The notes under the pieces: model-generated | The model's database searches: none | Told to the model about the DNA's origin: nothing | What the model saw: only the letters and a program-made list of their open reading frames with translations | Made by a program: the position numbers and the translations under genes | Shown here: one piece after another, positions 61,464 through 64,000 of the stretch | How positions within the stretch are numbered: position 1 is the first letter of the stretch | Layout of the letters: each line of letters begins with the position of its first letter | Assembly (NCBI GenBank): GCA_036267155.1 | Contig: DATAWP010000003.1 | Location: 1-64,000 of the forward strand | DNA from: PALSA-1353 sp036267155 | Lineage (GTDB): Bacteria > Planctomycetota > Phycisphaerae > Tepidisphaerales > Tepidisphaeraceae | Length of the DNA stretch: 64,000 nt | Direction: 5' to 3'

Positions 61464-63002
61464 TTTCGGCGCCGGCGCCGAGCAATCGTAAAGATAAACC
61501 ACCGCCCCCGGCTCGGCATGCTCCATGATCGGAACCCCGATGTCATCAAATGCCGCCACCGTGAACTGATGCACATCCAGCTCCCCACCCATCGCATGGA
61601 TCAGTATGACCCACACCCGCCTCCGCCCCGCCAGCGGCTTCACATCCTCCAGAATATCCCGCCCCCCCGCGATCGGCGGTTGAAGATGAAACACCACGCC
61701 AATCGGCCAATTTGATTGCGATTGATAGTATCGAAATGATCTCTCCGCGAAATGAGTCAAATAAACCACATCCCCCTTTTTGTAATGATCCGCCACCCAC
61801 CGGTAAGCCGGCAATGATTCCTCCCGCCCCGGCGGCGAAAACAAATAGCCGCCGGCCCGCAATGCTGACGGCAGCAGGATCATCCCCAAGATCGCCAGCC
61901 CCGCGGTTTTCCCCGCCAGATTCGTCCAAAGCGATTCCACCGCCACCGCGATCAGCAGCAAATATTGCGGCACAAAAAACAGCGCCAGTCGGTCTCCGAA
62001 CGGATATTGCTTCATCGCCGACGCCAGCAACACCAGCGGCAAAGGCGCCAACAGAAGCAGCAAATGATCCCGCCGCCGCAGGGCAACCGCCGCTCCGACA
62101 ATCAATCCCACCAGCGCCGCATCGGGATAATCCAGCCACATCCCCCCCGGATCGTGGGCGATGCCGTCAAGACGCCGGAAAATCCATTTAATCGCCGCGA
62201 CCGGCGAAATCGGCATGAACGCATCCTGTGCCACCCAGTATTGAACCAGATGCGGATGCGCTTCGCCCCGAGTGATGGGCCAAACGAAAATCACAAACTC
62301 CGCAACGAACACCGCCGCCCAGATCAGGCAGATCGCCAGGATTTGACGCACGGCCGCCGAATTGCCCGAGCGGCGCATCCAAAGAAAAACGACCCCCCCA
62401 ACCCCCGCCAGCACAAAGACCGCCGGATAGGACAGGAAAATCCCCGCCGCCCCGACCAGCGCCGCCACCGCCGCTCGGCGAAACGTCTGATCTTCCATCC
62501 ATCGCAGGATCGAAAGCGTGATCGCCAGCGAAACCGCCACGTCGCATGAATACGGCTTCAACTCATTGGAGTAATAAATCAGCGGCCCCAGGAAAACGAA
62601 CAGCGCCACCGCCACGACCGCCCCCGTCGGCCGAAGCAACCGCCGCGCGACGCCCAGCATGAGCGGCAATGACGCCAATCCAAACAGCAGCGAAACCAAC
62701 CGCAGTGATCGTTCCCCATCGCCGAACATTTGCTTCGCGAAGTGCACCAGCGTCAAAAACCCCGGCGGTGCGGCTTGCCAGTCCTCGAGCGGTTTAAACA
62801 GCAGATCGTGCAGCGATCGATGGACCACGCTATTGGCCAGATAGATTTCATCCAGCCACAGCGCTCGCCAGTGAATCCACCTCCCCAGCCGCAGAACGAC
62901 CCCGACGGCGATGACGACCCAGACCATCGCGGTCGTGGCGAACGGCCAGGCGACTCTGGTGGAGCTGGCGGATTTGCTCGCAGGCTCTGCCACGGCGGTC
63001 AT
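61452..63002 (-). CDS. GT-C type membrane glycosyltransferase (GT39/ArnT/PMT-like)
   Basis: 516 residues from ATG 63002 (TTG 63032 also in frame). At least ten hydrophobic spans. The first extramembrane loop after TM1 carries RALWLDEIYLANSVVHRSL; the Asp-Glu pair in this loop is the catalytic signature of GT-C dolichyl/undecaprenyl-phosphate-sugar transferases. GLASLPLMLGVARRLLRPTGAVVAVALFVFLGPLIYYSNELKPYSCDV is typical of the family. A soluble C-terminal domain of about 110 residues faces the periplasm. Donor and acceptor unknown; protein or lipid glycosylation is inferred. Confidence 0.85.
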   Translation of the reverse strand: MTAVAEPASKSASSTRVAWPFATTAMVWVVIAVGVVLRLGRWIHWRALWLDEIYLANSVVHRSLHDLLFKPLEDWQAAPPGFLTLVHFAKQMFGDGERSLRLVSLLFGLASLPLMLGVARRLLRPTGAVVAVALFVFLGPLIYYSNELKPYSCDVAVSLAITLSILRWMEDQTFRRAAVAALVGAAGIFLSYPAVFVLAGVGGVVFLWMRRSGNSAAVRQILAICLIWAAVFVAEFVIFVWPITRGEAHPHLVQYWVAQDAFMPISPVAAIKWIFRRLDGIAHDPGGMWLDYPDAALVGLIVGAAVALRRRDHLLLLLAPLPLVLLASAMKQYPFGDRLALFFVPQYLLLIAVAVESLWTNLAGKTAGLAILGMILLPSALRAGGYLFSPPGREESLPAYRWVADHYKKGDVVYLTHFAERSFRYYQSQSNWPIGVVFHLQPPIAGGRDILEDVKPLAGRRRVWVILIHAMGGELDVHQFTVAAFDDIGVPIMEHAEPGAVVYLYDCSAPAPKPAG

Positions 63003-63102
63003 TGCGTGCGATGTTACTCCATGCCCCGCCAATTGCCCAAGCCGCCGCGGCCGCTATATTGGGATCGTACGAATCAAAAACCTCTCGGCGGAGAATCATC
63101 CT

Positions 63103-63879
63103 ATGAAGCGTTGCTACCTGTTGCTGGTGATGTGCTTGGCGTTGGGGGAATTGGCGTTTATTTCAGGAGTTCACGGCGACGCCGCGGCTCCGGCGCCGGC
63201 CGCTCAATCCGCCGCCCAGGAGCCGGCCGATGTCGCCGCTCCAAAACTCGGCCCCGACGGCCAACTCGACGCCCATTTCAAAAAGGATCACGAAGAATTC
63301 CTCCAACGCCGCACCCAAGGAAAAATCGGCGTGCTCTTCCTCGGCGACTCCATCACCGAAGGCTGGCATTGGTGGGGCAAGGAAGTCTGGCCGAAATATT
63401 ATCCGCAGATGGACGCCGCCAACTTTGGCATCGGCGGCGACAAAACCGAGCACGTCCTCTGGCGCATCGACAACGGCGAACTCGACGGCATCAGCCCCAA
63501 GGTCCTGGTTCTCCTCATCGGAACCAACAACATCGGCTACACGGCCGACGAAATTCTCAAGGGCGATGAAAAGATCATCCAGGAGATTCACGACAAGCTT
63601 CCGAACACCAAGCTTCTGATTCTGGGCATCTTCCCCCGCGGCGCCGATCCAACCGACGCCAAGGTCGCCGAGATGCGCGACAAGATCAAAACCGTCAACG
63701 AAGGCCTGGCCAAGCTCGACGACGGCAGCAAAACGCGCTTCCTGGACATCGGCGACAAATTCCTCGGCGCCGATGGCACCATCGATCCATCCGTCATGAA
63801 GGACGCCCTGCATCCCACCCCCGCAGGATACGAAATCTGGGCCGACAATATGAACCCGTTGCTGGATCAGATGATGCAA
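63103..63879 (+). CDS. Secreted SGNH/GDSL-type esterase
   Basis: 258 residues plus stop at 63880-63882, from ATG 63103 with GGCGGAG upstream; frame extension to 62911 overlaps the glycosyltransferase. Signal CYLLLVMCLALGELAFISGVHG, then an Ala/Pro linker. SGNH blocks are all present: GVLFLGDSITEGW (Ser nucleophile), GIGGDKTEHVLWRIDNGEL, LLIGTNNIG (Asn) and DALHPTPAGYEIWADNM (Asp/His). Family members include carbohydrate acetyl-esterases and lipases; the sugar-rich surroundings favour deacetylation of glycans (inference). Confidence 0.92.
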
Positions 63880-63882
63880 TGA

Positions 63883-64000
63883 GCCTCCCGCCGGCGCTTA
63901 GCCGACGTTCTGCGTCCCTTTAATGCCGCGGGACGGATAGTTGAAGAGGTGACATCAGAGCGGAGAGAACATTGAGGGGCTTCCTTACTTCAGAATCTGA
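63883..64000. other. Window end, no gene seen
   Basis: 118 bases after the SGNH esterase. No start with ribosome site and no clear terminator hairpin recognised. GAGCGGAGAG near 63959-63968 could be the ribosome site of a gene beyond the edge. Confidence 0.4.

Overview
The window reads as GC-rich chromosome of a planctomycete, most likely a member of the Phycisphaerae/Tepidisphaerales type. This is inferred from protein style, since there is no rRNA in the window. The pointers are very long proteins built of autotransporter-type beta-strand repeats, C-terminal VPEP + hydrophobic + Arg-rich (PEP-CTERM) tails joined to dockerin-like GDxNxDGxVNSxDFG pairs, a pseudopilin-like protein of the family expanded in Planctomycetes, and several Gfo/Idh oxidoreductases. 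No CRISPR array, transposase, integrase or rRNA operon was seen. One tRNA-Ser(GCT) is present.

Region 1-32.7 kb is dominated by pectin side-chain (arabinan/galactan) use. On the minus strand lie a GH35 beta-galactosidase (4580-7258), two GH43 endo-arabinanases, a GH51 arabinofuranosidase, a pseudopilin-like protein and a flavin halogenase-like protein (11039-18668). Next, also on the minus strand, is a seven-gene L-arabinose operon (24367-32680): lipoprotein binding protein, ABC ATPase, permease, ribulokinase, isomerase, 4-epimerase and a HAD phosphatase. A ROK-family regulator converges on it. Together these genes cover endo-cleavage of arabinan, release of arabinose, import, and conversion to D-xylulose 5-phosphate. 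Two giant beta-strand-repeat proteins (1-3971, cut by the window edge, and 19062-23081) flank the arabinan genes. One endo-arabinanase carries the same C-terminal surface module as the second giant protein. Embedded between them (7808-10667) is a separate ArsR-SRPBCC-DUF899-DUF899-DUF2182 operon with a probably leaderless, operator-controlled promoter.

Region 33-42 kb holds a Gfo/Idh + metallo-hydrolase pair, small secreted and membrane proteins, a BBP2-type outer-membrane barrel with a clear terminator, and an AraC-controlled operon: Gfo/Idh, TIM-barrel isomerase, GH88 unsaturated uronidase and SDR. Four direct repeats, mostly 20 bp apart, lie between the AraC gene and that operon.

Region 42.3-49.9 kb is a two-partner secretion pair: an 1853-residue TpsA exoprotein and its TpsB transporter, behind a good sigma70-type promoter. 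From 50.0 to 51.9 kb there is a run of small same-strand genes whose ends fall in repeated CGTTATGC / GCATAACC motifs resembling integron attC sites. It includes an antitoxin/toxin pair whose toxin is cut by an amber codon.

Region 52-64 kb returns to core functions: IspG, an HDOD protein, tRNA-Ser, a YfiR / hybrid histidine kinase / REC-PAS-GGDEF-EAL signalling operon, a GT-C type membrane glycosyltransferase and an SGNH hydrolase.
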